From contig MEOL01000009.1 of NCBI GenBank assembly GCA_001769215.1, forward strand, positions 62,001 through 126,000: a DNA stretch of 64,000 nucleotides, read 5' to 3'. The translations under genes were made by a program, and so were the position numbers. This DNA comes from Bacteroidetes bacterium GWF2_41_31. GTDB taxonomy: Bacteria; Bacteroidota; Bacteroidia; Bacteroidales; F082. Of this stretch, positions 33,272 through 41,964 are shown one piece after another; within the stretch, counting starts at the first letter, position 1; each line of letters begins with the position of its first letter. The notes beneath the pieces are model-generated. The model ran no database searches and had not been told where the DNA came from. It was given only the letters and a program-made list of their open reading frames with translations.

Positions 33272-34594
33272 TTATATCTGAGTTTCAGGATCGAAGCCTT
33301 CTAAAAGTTCTTTCATTCTTTTTAGATACTTACCACCCAAGGCGCCATCTACTATCCGGTGGTCGTAGGCCAGTGATAAGATCATGATGTGACGGATTCC
33401 AATCAGGTCACCTTCCGGAGTTTCTATTACGCTGGGCTGCTTTCTTATGGCGCCAAGTCCAAGAATGGCTACCTGTGGTTGGTTTATGATGGGTGTTCCT
33501 GTGAGGCTGTCGAACGAACCAAAGTTGGTGATGGTGAAAGTGCCCCCTTGAATTTCATCAGGAAGCAATTTGTTGATCCTGGCACGGTTGGCAAGGTCGT
33601 TCACAGTTTTAACTACACCAAGCAGGTTTTTCTGGTCGGCGTTTCTGATGACCGGGACGATCAGGTTTCCACTTGGTAAAGCGGTGGCCATACCAATGTT
33701 AATATTTTTACGGTAAATGATATGGTAGCCATCCAGAGAGACATTGATTTGAGGGAATTCCCTAAGAGCCTGGGCCGCAGCATGAATAAAAATAGGAGTG
33801 AAGGTGATTTTTTCTCCCTCACGTTTGGAGAAGTTGTCTTTTACCCTGTTTCTCCAATTAACGATGTGGGTTACATCTGCATCAATAAACGATGTGACAT
33901 GTGGCGATACCTGTTTTGACATCACCATGTGATCTGCAATCAGCTTGCGCATGCGGTCCATTTCAACCACCTGATCGCCTTCACCGGAAGTCACCACAGG
34001 GGCTGATTTTGCAACAGAGGCTGGCTTGGCAGGTGTGCTGGCCTGAATTTGAGCACCACCAGCTTTCTGCTGATCGAGATATGCCACAACATCTGATTTG
34101 GTAACCCGGTTATCACGGCCTGAGCCTGTGATCTTTTCAAGTTCGGACAGGCTGATGTTTTCAGTTTTTGCCATGCTCTTCACCAGGGGAGAATAAAACC
34201 GCTCACTTTTAGAGAAGTCAGCGATGTTCTCCTGATCGGTGGTGATTTTTTCTGGTGATTCTTCTTTTTGTTCCTCTACAGGGATTTCGTTTTCGGGTTT
34301 AACAGCTTTATCTGTTTTAACACCTTCGTCGGCAGGTTTTACGCCCTCTTCACCGTCCATTTCAATCCACGCGATAACCGTGCCTACCGGTACCACATCC
34401 CCTTCGTTGAAGAGGGTTTTTACCAGCTTTCCTTCCACAGGACTGGGTATTTCGCTGTCCACTTTATCGGTGGCTATTTCTACCAGCGAGTCATCCTCTT
34501 CAACGGATTCTCCCACATTTTTCACCCAACGTGTTATGGTTGCTTCTATGATGCTTTCGCCCAACTTGGGCATGATGATTTCAAATTTTGCCAT
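33272..34594 (-). CDS. 2-oxoacid dehydrogenase E2 acyltransferase (dihydrolipoamide type)
   Basis: The 440-residue E2 has a lipoyl domain with the attachment Lys44 in IATDKVDSEI, an acidic Pro/Glu linker, an E1/E3-binding domain (about 128-170, with SGRDNRVTKSDVVAYL), an Ala/Pro linker, and the catalytic domain ending in AYDHRIVDGALGG with the HxxxDG active site. It carries acyl groups in a pyruvate, 2-oxoglutarate or branched-chain complex; sequence alone does not decide which, though the MPKLGESI start is common in branched-chain E2. No E1 or E3 gene is nearby. ATG 34594 is used rather than a TTG two codons earlier. Confidence 0.9.
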   Translation of the reverse strand: MAKFEIIMPKLGESIIEATITRWVKNVGESVEEDDSLVEIATDKVDSEIPSPVEGKLVKTLFNEGDVVPVGTVIAWIEMDGEEGVKPADEGVKTDKAVKPENEIPVEEQKEESPEKITTDQENIADFSKSERFYSPLVKSMAKTENISLSELEKITGSGRDNRVTKSDVVAYLDQQKAGGAQIQASTPAKPASVAKSAPVVTSGEGDQVVEMDRMRKLIADHMVMSKQVSPHVTSFIDADVTHIVNWRNRVKDNFSKREGEKITFTPIFIHAAAQALREFPQINVSLDGYHIIYRKNINIGMATALPSGNLIVPVIRNADQKNLLGVVKTVNDLANRARINKLLPDEIQGGTFTITNFGSFDSLTGTPIINQPQVAILGLGAIRKQPSVIETPEGDLIGIRHIMILSLAYDHRIVDGALGGKYLKRMKELLEGFDPETQI

Positions 34595-34896
34595 GGTCAA
34601 TTTTCAACTTTATTAAAATGCTTAAAATCAGTATTTTTGCAAGTGTAAATGATTGATCCCAATCGTCTGCAAAATTAGCGATTAATTTAAAATAGCGGAC
34701 TGGTATGGTGAATTTATTTATACTTATTATAATTAAGGTGATCAGTATGTTTCAATTGGTAAAGAAAATGGTTCGGATGGATGCAAAAGTCATTAAATGT
34801 ATAACCTGATCATAATCGGGATTCTTCTTGTTGATTAAAACACCAATTGCGGCTATTGTCGCCAGTCCGGCATTCCTTTTAATTATTAAATGTGTA
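34595..34896. other. Intergenic region with the E2 gene promoter
   Basis: A minus-strand -7 box TAATTTTG (34677-34670) would start the E2 transcript near 34666, about 72 bases before its ATG. A TATTTTTG also occurs on the plus strand at 34632-34639 with no gene behind it. Nothing else recognisable is seen between here and the desaturase stop. Confidence 0.5.
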
Positions 34897-35982
34897 TTAC
34901 CTGCCCAAAACTTTAAGCATTTTGAAATGGCTGTACAAAGCAATGAAAAAGTTGCGTTGAACATGATAAGGCAGTTCGTATTTTTGGGTCGCTGATTTAA
35001 CCAAATTTGATATGTTCTTGTAGTGAACATGGCTGATGTTTGGAAACAAATGGTGCTCTACCTGGAAATTTAATCCACCGATCATCCACGAGAAAATCCT
35101 GCTTTTTGGCGCATAATTAGAAGTAGTCATCAACTGATGTATGGCCCAGTTGTTCTCCAAATTCCCGTTTTCGTCGGGCAGGGGATAGGCCGAAGTAGGC
35201 ATAACATGGGCGGTTTGAAAAATGGCGCTGAGGACCAGTCCGCTAACAAAATGCATCGCGAAGAAAAAGGTCACGGTCCAATACCACGAAACGGGCAGAA
35301 TGATCAATGGAATAATCAGAAAAATGAGGTAATATAACGTCTTTGTCAGAATCAGATCAACAAGCAATTGATTGTATTTATGCCCATCGTTTAACTTTAC
35401 CTCCATTTTCCGATATCTGGAAAGCTGGTTGAAATCCTTTAGGGTGGCCCACGACAGCGTCATGAGACAATAGAAAAACCAGGCGTACCATTGTTGAAAG
35501 CGATGAATTTTAAAAAGGGGACCATGAGGTGAAAAACGAAGCACTCCTGCGGGATTGATATCTTCATCTTGTCCATCGACATTGGTAAAGCCATGATGCA
35601 GGATATTGTGCTGTTGTCGCCAATTGGGAGGGAATCCGCCAAGTAAGTACAACGATTTACTTAAAAAACGGTTAATCTGTTGACTTTTTGAGAAAGTACG
35701 GTGGTTGGCATCGTGCATGAGCACCATGCCTACTCCCGACATGCCTATCCCCATGACAATCCAACAAAGTAAGATACCTGGTAATGAAGAAACTATCCCT
35801 GTTAACATCAGGGCATAAGGCATGAAATAGAGTAAAATCATAAAAATGGATTTCATTACCAAAGTGGAATTACCATATTTTGAAATGTTGTTCGTTTCGA
35901 AGTATTCTTTTACCTGGTGCCTTAATTCGTTGATGAAATCAGGTTTGTTTTTGTTGGGGTATTTTAGTTGATGTGTTGACAT
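34897..35982 (-). CDS. Membrane fatty acid desaturase (acyl-CoA/acyl-lipid, delta-5/6 type)
   Basis: The 361-residue di-iron enzyme has the three His boxes HDANH, HNILHH and QVEHHLFPN (the front-end-desaturase-like QxxHH form), between four main hydrophobic segments. It introduces a double bond into membrane lipid acyl chains using O2 and reductant, which fits an organism exposed to oxygen. The frame continues 26 codons upstream without a good start; ATG 35982 (MSTHQLKYPNKNKPDF) is preferred. No fused cytochrome b5 domain is present, so it needs a separate electron donor. Monocistronic. Confidence 0.92.
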   Translation of the reverse strand: MSTHQLKYPNKNKPDFINELRHQVKEYFETNNISKYGNSTLVMKSIFMILLYFMPYALMLTGIVSSLPGILLCWIVMGIGMSGVGMVLMHDANHRTFSKSQQINRFLSKSLYLLGGFPPNWRQQHNILHHGFTNVDGQDEDINPAGVLRFSPHGPLFKIHRFQQWYAWFFYCLMTLSWATLKDFNQLSRYRKMEVKLNDGHKYNQLLVDLILTKTLYYLIFLIIPLIILPVSWYWTVTFFFAMHFVSGLVLSAIFQTAHVMPTSAYPLPDENGNLENNWAIHQLMTTSNYAPKSRIFSWMIGGLNFQVEHHLFPNISHVHYKNISNLVKSATQKYELPYHVQRNFFIALYSHFKMLKVLGR

Positions 35983-36198
35983 TGAAGGGCTGAATAATAG
36001 AAATGAGTAGTACAACTTAGTTACAGTGGTTGGTAAAGATAGACAATGCCTGTCTGTCAACAGGATTTTTTATATATTTTTATAAATATAGCAGTGTTTG
36101 AATTTATAAAAAACTTCCTTTATGTTTAGTAAAAAATTAATGATCTGATTCCCACTAAATAGGTTTACCTGCGAAACTTGAGCAAGTTTATATTCGGT

Positions 36199-37149
36199 TT
36201 ATTTTGAATCAGAAGCTTTCCTGGTGTAATCCGTTTTAATAATCGTTTGAATACCAATTGTATAAGAGGTTGGTTTGATACCGAAACGCGTTTCAAATTT
36301 GCTGCTGTCGAAAACATAGTTGCGGTCGTACTGATAGATCATTTCCACCATTTCTTTCATGACAGGGATGAATAAACCCAAAATCCAAACCAGGAATTTT
36401 GGGGCCACCTGAACCTTTGGCTTTACACCCATTTCCCCGGCGATGGCCATAATCCATTCTTTTCCTGTCATCGGGTTTGTATCAGTAGGCAGATGCCAAA
36501 CCTGGTTGTAGGCATCTTCTGAATTTCCTAAAAGGGCGGTGGCTTTTCCTGCGTCAGGAGCATAAGTAAAAGAATGTTTGTAGTTAATCGAACCCATCCA
36601 AGTGGCTTTTTTACCCAGGCTCAGGGGTTTGAAAACGGTTTCGGTCAGCATACTCACATTCTGAATCGACGGGCCATAAAAATCAGCCGACCTGGCAATG
36701 AGTGCCGTAAGGTGACCAGCCTTGACTTCATCCATTATTCTCTTTGCAACCAGTGCCCTGATCTTTCCCTTTTTACTGGGGGGATTGATAGGGGTTTCTT
36801 CGGTCATTCCATCCAGGTAATTCTCATCATACATATAAATATTATCGAAGAATACCAGTTTGCAACGATGTTGTTTACACGCCTTTATAACATTCTCAAT
36901 GAGTTTTGGCCATTTTTTTGACCATACTTTTATATTGTATTCAAACCCAACGGTAACATACACCACTTTAGATCCTGTAACGGCTTTTTGAACATCATCA
37001 TAGTTTAATAAATCCGCTGAAAATAGTTCGTCCCCATCGTTTACTTTCTTTGGATTCCGGCTGACTAACCTGATATCAGTGGTGTATGATTGAAGTGCTT
37101 TAGCCAATTCAATTCCAATGGCGCCACCTGCACCTAAAATAGTTTGCAT
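36199..37149 (-). CDS. NAD(P)-binding extended SDR (epimerase-like)
   Basis: The 316-residue protein has an N-terminal Rossmann fold with the nucleotide motif GAGGAIG (residues 6-12) and an extended SDR layout: VYVTVGFEYN, FFDNIYMYDENYLDG, ALIARSADFYGPSI and NQVWHLPTDTNPMTGKEW. It lacks a clear Tyr-x-x-x-Lys pair in the usual place, like atypical or complex SDRs that act as reductases or regulators. The substrate is not known. It starts 3 bp after the mscL stop and is therefore in the same operon. Confidence 0.85.
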   Translation of the reverse strand: MQTILGAGGAIGIELAKALQSYTTDIRLVSRNPKKVNDGDELFSADLLNYDDVQKAVTGSKVVYVTVGFEYNIKVWSKKWPKLIENVIKACKQHRCKLVFFDNIYMYDENYLDGMTEETPINPPSKKGKIRALVAKRIMDEVKAGHLTALIARSADFYGPSIQNVSMLTETVFKPLSLGKKATWMGSINYKHSFTYAPDAGKATALLGNSEDAYNQVWHLPTDTNPMTGKEWIMAIAGEMGVKPKVQVAPKFLVWILGLFIPVMKEMVEMIYQYDRNYVFDSSKFETRFGIKPTSYTIGIQTIIKTDYTRKASDSK

Positions 37150-37152
37150 AAA

Positions 37153-37581
37153 TTACTTTTTTAATAAATCACGAATTTCAGTCAATAAAACTTCTTCCTT
37201 CGATGGGGGTGAGGGTACCACGGGAGCCTCAGCTTCATGCTTCTCCATTTTTTCTTTCATCTTATTATAGACCTTAACAACCATGAATATGGCAAATGAA
37301 ACAATGAGGAAGGTTACAATCGTATTAATAAAAATACCGTAGCCGATTGCCACCTCTGCCACTCCATCTCCGGCTCCTGCCATTGATTCAGCAATTCCTG
37401 GTTTGATAACCAGTTTTAAGTTTGAAAAATCAACTCCACCCAAAAGAATGCCGATGGGTGGCATGAGAATGTCGTTGACCAGTGATTTGATAATGGCTCC
37501 AAAATATAGTGCCATAATAAGACCAACAGCCATGTCGATCACATTTCCTTTGCTAATAAATTTTTTAAATTCATTCATCAT
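37153..37581 (-). CDS. mscL: Large-conductance mechanosensitive channel MscL
   Basis: The 142-residue channel subunit starts EFKKFISKGNVIDMAVGLI, with the pore helix M1 (about 15-45), a periplasmic loop shaped by IKPGIAESMAGAGDG, helix M2 (about 80-105) and a charged cytoplasmic helix ending in EIRDLLKK. It forms a pentameric safety valve in the inner membrane during hypo-osmotic shock. Two ATG codons (37581, 37578) could start it. Its promoter is at 37676-37683. Confidence 0.95.
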   Translation of the reverse strand: MMNEFKKFISKGNVIDMAVGLIMALYFGAIIKSLVNDILMPPIGILLGGVDFSNLKLVIKPGIAESMAGAGDGVAEVAIGYGIFINTIVTFLIVSFAIFMVVKVYNKMKEKMEKHEAEAPVVPSPPSKEEVLLTEIRDLLKK

Positions 37582-37675
37582 TTTAGTTATTTGATTAGAT
37601 TATTAAAATGAATACACATATTAAAATAGGTTGAAGAAAAATCTTTTCAAAATGTTAGAAAATAGTCTCCGATTA

Positions 37676-37683
37676 CAAAGATA
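37676..37683 (-). promoter_or_regulatory. -7 box of the mscL promoter
   Basis: Minus-strand TATCTTTG matches TAnnTTTG, with TTGG 20 bp upstream as a possible -33. Start near 37672, about 90 bases before the ATG. Confidence 0.5.
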
Positions 37684-37766
37684 ACTTTATAATAATCCGG
37701 AATCCAACAAGGTCATTTGCAAATAAAAAAAAATGAGCAGTTTCATTAAACATGTAATAAGTTCCT

Positions 37767-38687
37767 CTATTCAGCATAGGTAATCGAGGCAAAGGTTCTT
37801 CTGATTCCTTTAGCGTATTTGACTTTAGGATACCCGAAAATAACAAATATACCTTCCCGGCAGGGGTACTTGATTCCATGTCTTTCCCGAAATTTTCTGG
37901 CCTTATTACCACTTTGGATCAATGGATGAATGCCGCCCAACATACATGTTCCCAGCCCGAGTGATTCACCGGCAATCATGGCATAATTGGCTGCAATCAA
38001 TGGATCGGCAGGATCAGCGTAGGGAGAACCATAAAAATACATGGCCAGTGGCGCATCATATGTCACCATATCGATCCCTTGACTCATGTTTTCGATATAA
38101 ATACGAAACAATGGTTTTACAAATTGTCGGAACAATTCATCGTTCGATTTGCCCCAAAAAGGACTCATGAGTGTTAAAAACCAATTTGATACAAACCATC
38201 TCATTTTTTCCAGGTAGTCGCAAAAATCTTTTGAAAAAGACCTGACTTTTACTTTATTGTCAAAAATAAGCACGTTCACATCCGAAGGAGGAAGTCCCAT
38301 AGGTGCTGTTAGTGAAACGGCGAGAATTTTATTAATAGAGTACTGCTCAACGGGCTTGTCTTTGAATTCACGGATGCTTCTTCTGGATTGTAATAAGCTC
38401 ATTACCTGATTATAGCTGGCGCGTGTTTCTTTATCCGGCAAATCAAACAGATCGTTGGGCGAGCACTCACGCCCATGGATTTCAATGGCACCTGTCGGAC
38501 AAATGGTCATACAGTGTCCACAAGCGATACAACCAAAAAAAGGATTCTCTGTGGTAGTTACTTTCCCGTTGACCAATTGTAAACTAAAATCTTTGCATAC
38601 AGAAACGCACAATCCGCATCCGTTACAAATTTCTGTGCTGATTCTTATTTCCGCTTTTACTTTGGTTCTTGATGTAGGAATAGCCAT
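37767..38687 (-). CDS. Nitroreductase with N-terminal ferredoxin domain
   Basis: The 306-residue flavoenzyme has two [4Fe-4S] motifs near the N-terminus, CNGCGLCVSVCKDF and CIACGHCMTICPTGAIE, then a nitroreductase domain (from about 90) with RRSIREFKDKPV, where FMN binds, and GESLGLGTCMLGG. It probably reduces nitro groups, flavins or quinone-like compounds with electrons delivered directly through the clusters. ATG 38687 is the start; a TTG eight codons upstream is less likely. The SnoaL-like gene lies 63 bp upstream on the same strand. Confidence 0.9.
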   Translation of the reverse strand: MAIPTSRTKVKAEIRISTEICNGCGLCVSVCKDFSLQLVNGKVTTTENPFFGCIACGHCMTICPTGAIEIHGRECSPNDLFDLPDKETRASYNQVMSLLQSRRSIREFKDKPVEQYSINKILAVSLTAPMGLPPSDVNVLIFDNKVKVRSFSKDFCDYLEKMRWFVSNWFLTLMSPFWGKSNDELFRQFVKPLFRIYIENMSQGIDMVTYDAPLAMYFYGSPYADPADPLIAANYAMIAGESLGLGTCMLGGIHPLIQSGNKARKFRERHGIKYPCREGIFVIFGYPKVKYAKGIRRTFASITYAE

Positions 38688-38750
38688 AAGGTTGGTTTTA
38701 GGATTTATCAATGACTGTGTAAAAATAATAAATCCGTAAATATGTTTTTT

Positions 38751-39119
38751 TCAATCAATCAAATTCTTTGGTGTTGGCAAGCCATGTTGTTTTAAAAAAG
38801 ATAATTTATCCCAATATCCGCGTTGCAGTTTTATTTTTCCATTTACTACATGAAAAAACCCACAACCTCTTAACCCAAGTGGATCTTTCCATTCAAGGAT
38901 AGCCCATTCTCCGTTTTCAAAAAGTTGCTCCACCAAACAAACCATGTTTGCAGAACCAAATTCTCGTTTAAACATTTCATGAATAGCTGTTCTTCCAATA
39001 ACAGGTTCATTTGCCACCTGATGGTTTATTGCATTTTCATGGTATAATGCTGCCAGGAGATCAGCATCGCCTGAGTTGAATATCTCAACCCACTTTTTTA
39101 CCAATTCTTTTGGTTTCAT
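38751..39119 (-). CDS. SnoaL-like / NTF2-fold protein
   Basis: The 122-residue protein has the NTF2-like fold pattern: helix VKKWVEIFNSGDADLLAALY with HENAINHQVANEPVIGR, then strands AILEWKDPLGLRGCGFFHV and a final GKIKLQRGYWDK. SnoaL-type proteins are small cyclases, isomerases or ligand-binding proteins; an active-site acid such as the Asp in WKDPLG or YWDK could be catalytic. Function is not known. It is next to the nitroreductase gene, which suggests joint action on a small molecule, but only by position. Confidence 0.8.
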   Translation of the reverse strand: MKPKELVKKWVEIFNSGDADLLAALYHENAINHQVANEPVIGRTAIHEMFKREFGSANMVCLVEQLFENGEWAILEWKDPLGLRGCGFFHVVNGKIKLQRGYWDKLSFLKQHGLPTPKNLID

Positions 39120-39372
39120 TTTCCTGAACTTTTGCTATTACAAGTACTCCCAAAATTACAAATTTTTATTCTGTGAAAAGTCGTATTGAGGTAAAGCATA
39201 ATTTATAAATCTTCATAACAGGGGATGAGTAGTGATCAATTAAAAGATCCGGATAAAATCAAATGCTTTCACGATATGATCTTAGGAATAGCAAATAGAA
39301 AGGATCATTTACTTGATATTGGGTAGTAATTATCCTTCGGATCTAGAGGATAATTAACGTTTGTAAGTGTTT

Positions 39373-39393
39373 ACAATTGTAATTTACATTTGT
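39373..39393 (+). repeat. 21-bp inverted copy, left member
   Basis: Identical, in reverse orientation, to 39687-39707; it contains ACAATTGTAA and TTACATTTGT, i.e. two overlapping operator-like palindromes 13 bp apart. The copies are 293 bp apart, and flanking bases do not match. Confidence 0.8.
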
Positions 39394-39686
39394 GGATTAT
39401 GAATGATAATTAACTCATTTTAAGAAGATATACAATTGTATAAACTGGATTTAATACGATGAATAAATTTACATAGGTGTAAGTTTTGACATGAGACAAT
39501 AGAATAAATATGTAATCATTATAATAATCATAAAACCAGTATTATAAAATGAATAATCAATAAAACAAATTAAATAAAATTGATCATAAATTGAATTATA
39601 AACTTCATTCAATATTGATATAATTAATTATATAACAATTAAATACAATATATTATCTAGATTATAAATTCGATTACTCCTAATGT

Positions 39687-39707
39687 ACAAATGTAAATTA
39701 CAATTGT
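39687..39707 (-). repeat. 21-bp inverted copy, right member
   Basis: The exact reverse complement of 39373-39393, lying 67 bp before the XRE start codon. It contains the same two palindromic sites, here as ACAAATGTAA and TTACAATTGT. Confidence 0.8.
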
Positions 39708-39720
39708 TTTGATTATTTTG

Positions 39721-39760
39721 TTACATTTGTAATCATATGCATAAAATATTGTTAACTTTG
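39721..39760 (+). promoter_or_regulatory. XRE promoter with overlapping operator
   Basis: The palindrome TTACATTTGTAA (39721-39732) covers a TTTG that could be the -33 element; TAACTTTG (39753-39760) is the -7 box, with a long 23-bp spacer. Transcription would start near 39764, only about 10 bases before the ATG. The operator position suggests autorepression. Confidence 0.55.
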
Positions 39761-39773
39761 TAAACAAAAAATC

Positions 39774-40241
39774 ATGCTTGATCGAATCAAAAAATTGATG
39801 GAAAAGCGGGGTTTGTCACCTGCTCAATTTGCCGATGAAATCGGTTTGAAGCGTTCTTCCTTATCCCATATTTTATCTGGGCGTAACAACCCAAGTTTGG
39901 ATGTAATCATGAAAATAAAAAGCAGGTACGATGAAGTGAATACCGATTGGTTGCTTTTTGGTGCCGGCCAGCCGGTGGGCAAGGAAGATAAAACCCGAAA
40001 GGGTGAAAAAGATGAACTAAAAGAACCGGTTTTACAGGAAACAAAAAAGGCAGGTGGTCAGCAATTATTATCATTTGAAACGGATGACTCCAATGTTACG
40101 CTAAAACAAGCGATTCCAACCTCTCAGGACAAACCCATTTCAATTTCAACAGTTTCCCGTGAGACGGATAAAACAGCAAAAGCCGTAAGAATGGTGGTGT
40201 TTTATAGCGACCAAACCTTCGAATCCTTCGAAAGCAGATAA
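39774..40241 (+). CDS. XRE family transcriptional regulator
   Basis: The 155-residue protein has an N-terminal lambda-repressor-like helix-turn-helix at about 1-62: LSPAQFADEIGLKRSSLSHI, then LSGRNNPSLDVIMKI and TDWLLFG. The C-terminal 90 residues are low-complexity, charged and Gln/Lys/Thr-rich, probably flexible, with a conserved-looking end VRMVVFYSDQTFESF. It lacks a LexA-type protease domain. It probably binds the TTACAnnTGTAA palindromes before its own start and controls itself. It converges with ndk, whose terminator overlaps its stop. Confidence 0.88.
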   Translation: MLDRIKKLMEKRGLSPAQFADEIGLKRSSLSHILSGRNNPSLDVIMKIKSRYDEVNTDWLLFGAGQPVGKEDKTRKGEKDELKEPVLQETKKAGGQQLLSFETDDSNVTLKQAIPTSQDKPISISTVSRETDKTAKAVRMVVFYSDQTFESFESR

Positions 40242-40265
40242 AAAAAAGACCGGATCTCTCCGGTC
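40241..40265 (-). terminator. Terminator of ndk
   Basis: Minus-strand stem GACCGGA / TCCGGTC (7 bp, 4-nt loop) followed by seven T residues, 25 bp after the ndk stop and abutting the stop codon of the XRE gene. Confidence 0.88.
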
Positions 40266-40290
40266 AAGTTCATCAGAATTAGGGTTCTAT

Positions 40291-40710
40291 TTAGAACCTT
40301 TCGAATTCAGAAAAGAAAAAAGCACCCTCATTAACAGCATTTTCATCACTATCTGAACCGTGCACGGCGTTGGCTTCGATAGAAGTCCCATAAAGTGCCC
40401 TGATCGATCCGGCAGCAGCGTCAGCAGGATTGGTAGCTCCTATGTAATTGCGGTAGTTGAGTACAGCATCTTCCTTCTCAAGGATTGCAGCCACTATTGG
40501 GCCTGAGCTCATAAACGATACCAATCCTTCAAAAAAGGGCCTTTCACTGTGAACAGCATAAAACTTCCTGGCCTGATCTTTTGTTAACCTGGTTAATTTC
40601 AGGGCTTTGATATTAAAACCACCTTGAGTAATTTTAGCAATAATGTTTCCCATGTTCCCATCGGCAATGGCTTTTGGTTTGATCATGGTAAATGTGATGT
40701 TTCCAGACAT
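40291..40710 (-). CDS. ndk: Nucleoside-diphosphate kinase
   Basis: The 139-residue enzyme interconverts nucleoside tri- and diphosphates. It starts [20 protein letters not shown] and carries the phosphohistidine in [12 protein letters not shown] near residue 118, with the [11 protein letters not shown] and RALYGT motifs. Full length and single domain. It has its own promoter at 40733-40740 and a terminator, and is divergent from nrnA. Confidence 0.96.
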   Translation of the reverse strand: MSGNITFTMIKPKAIADGNMGNIIAKITQGGFNIKALKLTRLTKDQARKFYAVHSERPFFEGLVSFMSSGPIVAAILEKEDAVLNYRNYIGATNPADAAAGSIRALYGTSIEANAVHGSDSDENAVNEGAFFFSEFERF

Positions 40711-40732
40711 GTGTTTGATTTTAGATTTTTTG

Positions 40733-40740
40733 CAAAAATA
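40733..40740 (-). promoter_or_regulatory. -7 box of the ndk promoter
   Basis: Minus-strand TATTTTTG matches TAnnTTTG; start near 40729, about 19 bases before the ATG. Confidence 0.6.
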
Positions 40741-40893
40741 CTTTTTTTTGTCTAACTACCTATACTTCAGTAAGTGTTAGTTTGTCTATTTACCCTGTTG
40801 ATAATTAGTGTGTTACTAGTGATGGACAGGTAGAACAAGATCTATGCATTTTTGCCTCAACTGGCAGATATTGAGCTGTTGTCTGCTTTTGTT

Positions 40894-40901
40894 TATCTTT
40901 G
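40894..40901 (+). promoter_or_regulatory. -7 box of the nrnA promoter
   Basis: TATCTTTG; start near 40905. It excludes the in-frame TTG at 40852 and favours ATG 40927 (22-base leader) over ATG 40912 (7-base leader). Confidence 0.6.
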
Positions 40902-40926
40902 CAGCCTTCAAATGAAATTTCTTATT

Positions 40927-41958
40927 ATGCTCACTCATACCGAAAAAGAAGAACTTAAGGCTTTATTAAAGACTAAAAAAAAGATTGTATTGTCATCGCA
41001 TTCCAACCCGGATGGCGATGCCATTGGTTCGTTATTGGCGATGTATTACTATTTAAGAAACAAAGGACATGAGGTTTACATGGTTGTTCCAAATAAATTT
41101 CCGGAGTTCTATGATTGGATGCCAGGTAGTGATCTGATCATTAACTATGAAAAAAACGCAAAAAAAGCCCAACAGTTATTAAAGTCGGCCGATATTTTCT
41201 TTAGCCTGGACTATAATGCCCTCAACAGGATCGGCCCGGTTGCTGAATTTATTCCACCTTCCCCTGCCACGCGGATTCTGATAGATCATCATATTGATCC
41301 TGAACGTGATAAATTTGATTATTGTTATTCCAACACGGCATTTTCATCTACCGGCGAGCTCATTTATTCCTTTATTTCGACTTTAGGCGATATACAGTTT
41401 ATCGATAAATCGGTTGCCGAAGCTCTTTATACCTGTATAGTTACTGATACGGGTTCATTTAGCTTCTCTTGCAACCGGCCTGAAACCTATGAAATTACAG
41501 CCGCTTTGCTCAAATTGGGGATAGATGCTGAAAAGATGCACCGATTGATTTATGATACATTTTCGGAGCAGCGTTTGCGCTTATTGGGTTTTGCTATCAG
41601 TAACAGAATGATTGTGTGGGATGACCTGCATACATCGCTGATTTATCTCACCAAAGCTGATTTAATTAAATTCAATTTTGAAGTGGGTGATACGGAAGGA
41701 GTTGTTAATTATCCTTTGATGATGAAGAAGGTGAACCTGAGCATTCTAATCACGGAGAAAGACAACAAACTCAGGCTTTCATTCCGGTCGAAAGGTAATT
41801 TTTCGGTGAATGATTTAGCCCGCAAACATTTTAATGGAGGCGGACACAGAAATGCTGCCGGTGGAAATGTAAGCAAACTGGTAAATGAATTAATCGACGA
41901 ACTAAAAGTAGTGTTGGTTGATTACTCGAAAGAATTAGATTATGAACTTGTATACTAA
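40927..41958 (+). CDS. nrnA: DHH/DHHA1 phosphoesterase (NrnA-like oligoribonuclease)
   Basis: The 343-residue protein has the DHH motifs SSHSNPDGDAIGS (residues about 23-35) and DHHIDPE, which bind two Mn ions, and a C-terminal DHHA1 domain with FNGGGHRNAAGG that grips the substrate. NrnA-type enzymes degrade short RNA oligomers and 3'-phosphoadenosine phosphate; cyclic dinucleotide breakdown products are an alternative substrate. ATG 40912, five codons earlier, is a possible start. Two FKBP lipoprotein genes follow at 6 and 3 bp, a common Bacteroidota grouping. Confidence 0.92.
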   Translation: MLTHTEKEELKALLKTKKKIVLSSHSNPDGDAIGSLLAMYYYLRNKGHEVYMVVPNKFPEFYDWMPGSDLIINYEKNAKKAQQLLKSADIFFSLDYNALNRIGPVAEFIPPSPATRILIDHHIDPERDKFDYCYSNTAFSSTGELIYSFISTLGDIQFIDKSVAEALYTCIVTDTGSFSFSCNRPETYEITAALLKLGIDAEKMHRLIYDTFSEQRLRLLGFAISNRMIVWDDLHTSLIYLTKADLIKFNFEVGDTEGVVNYPLMMKKVNLSILITEKDNKLRLSFRSKGNFSVNDLARKHFNGGGHRNAAGGNVSKLVNELIDELKVVLVDYSKELDYELVY

Positions 41959-41964
41959 TCTCAG

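Larger units (their letters stand above)
39120..39773. other. AT-rich intergenic region with palindrome cluster
   Basis: This 654-bp gap is unusually AT-rich from about 39360. It contains a 33-codon open frame at 39225-39326 (probably spurious), a 10-bp inverted repeat (39327-39336 with 39347-39356) just behind it, and at least six TTACAnnTGTAA-like palindromes at about 39371, 39384, 39430, 39685, 39698 and 39721. Two 21-bp copies in opposite orientation (39373 and 39687) each cover a pair of them. It looks like an extended regulatory region for the XRE gene at 39774. Confidence 0.55.

Noticed and set aside
34752-35030. 92-codon minus-strand open frame over the desaturase 3' end
   Set aside because: Two thirds of it overlap the desaturase coding sequence in another frame; no supporting features.
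36030-36060. TTGACA-like sequence and short GACAG repeats upstream of the desaturase on the minus strand
   Set aside because: Bacteroidota primary sigma factor does not use TTGACA, the -7 candidate TATCTTTA misses the last base, and the spacing is unconvincing.
39225-39326. 33-codon open frame starting MSSDQLKDPDK in the AT-rich gap
   Set aside because: GGGG directly abuts the ATG with no proper spacing, and I know no homologue; at most a gene remnant.
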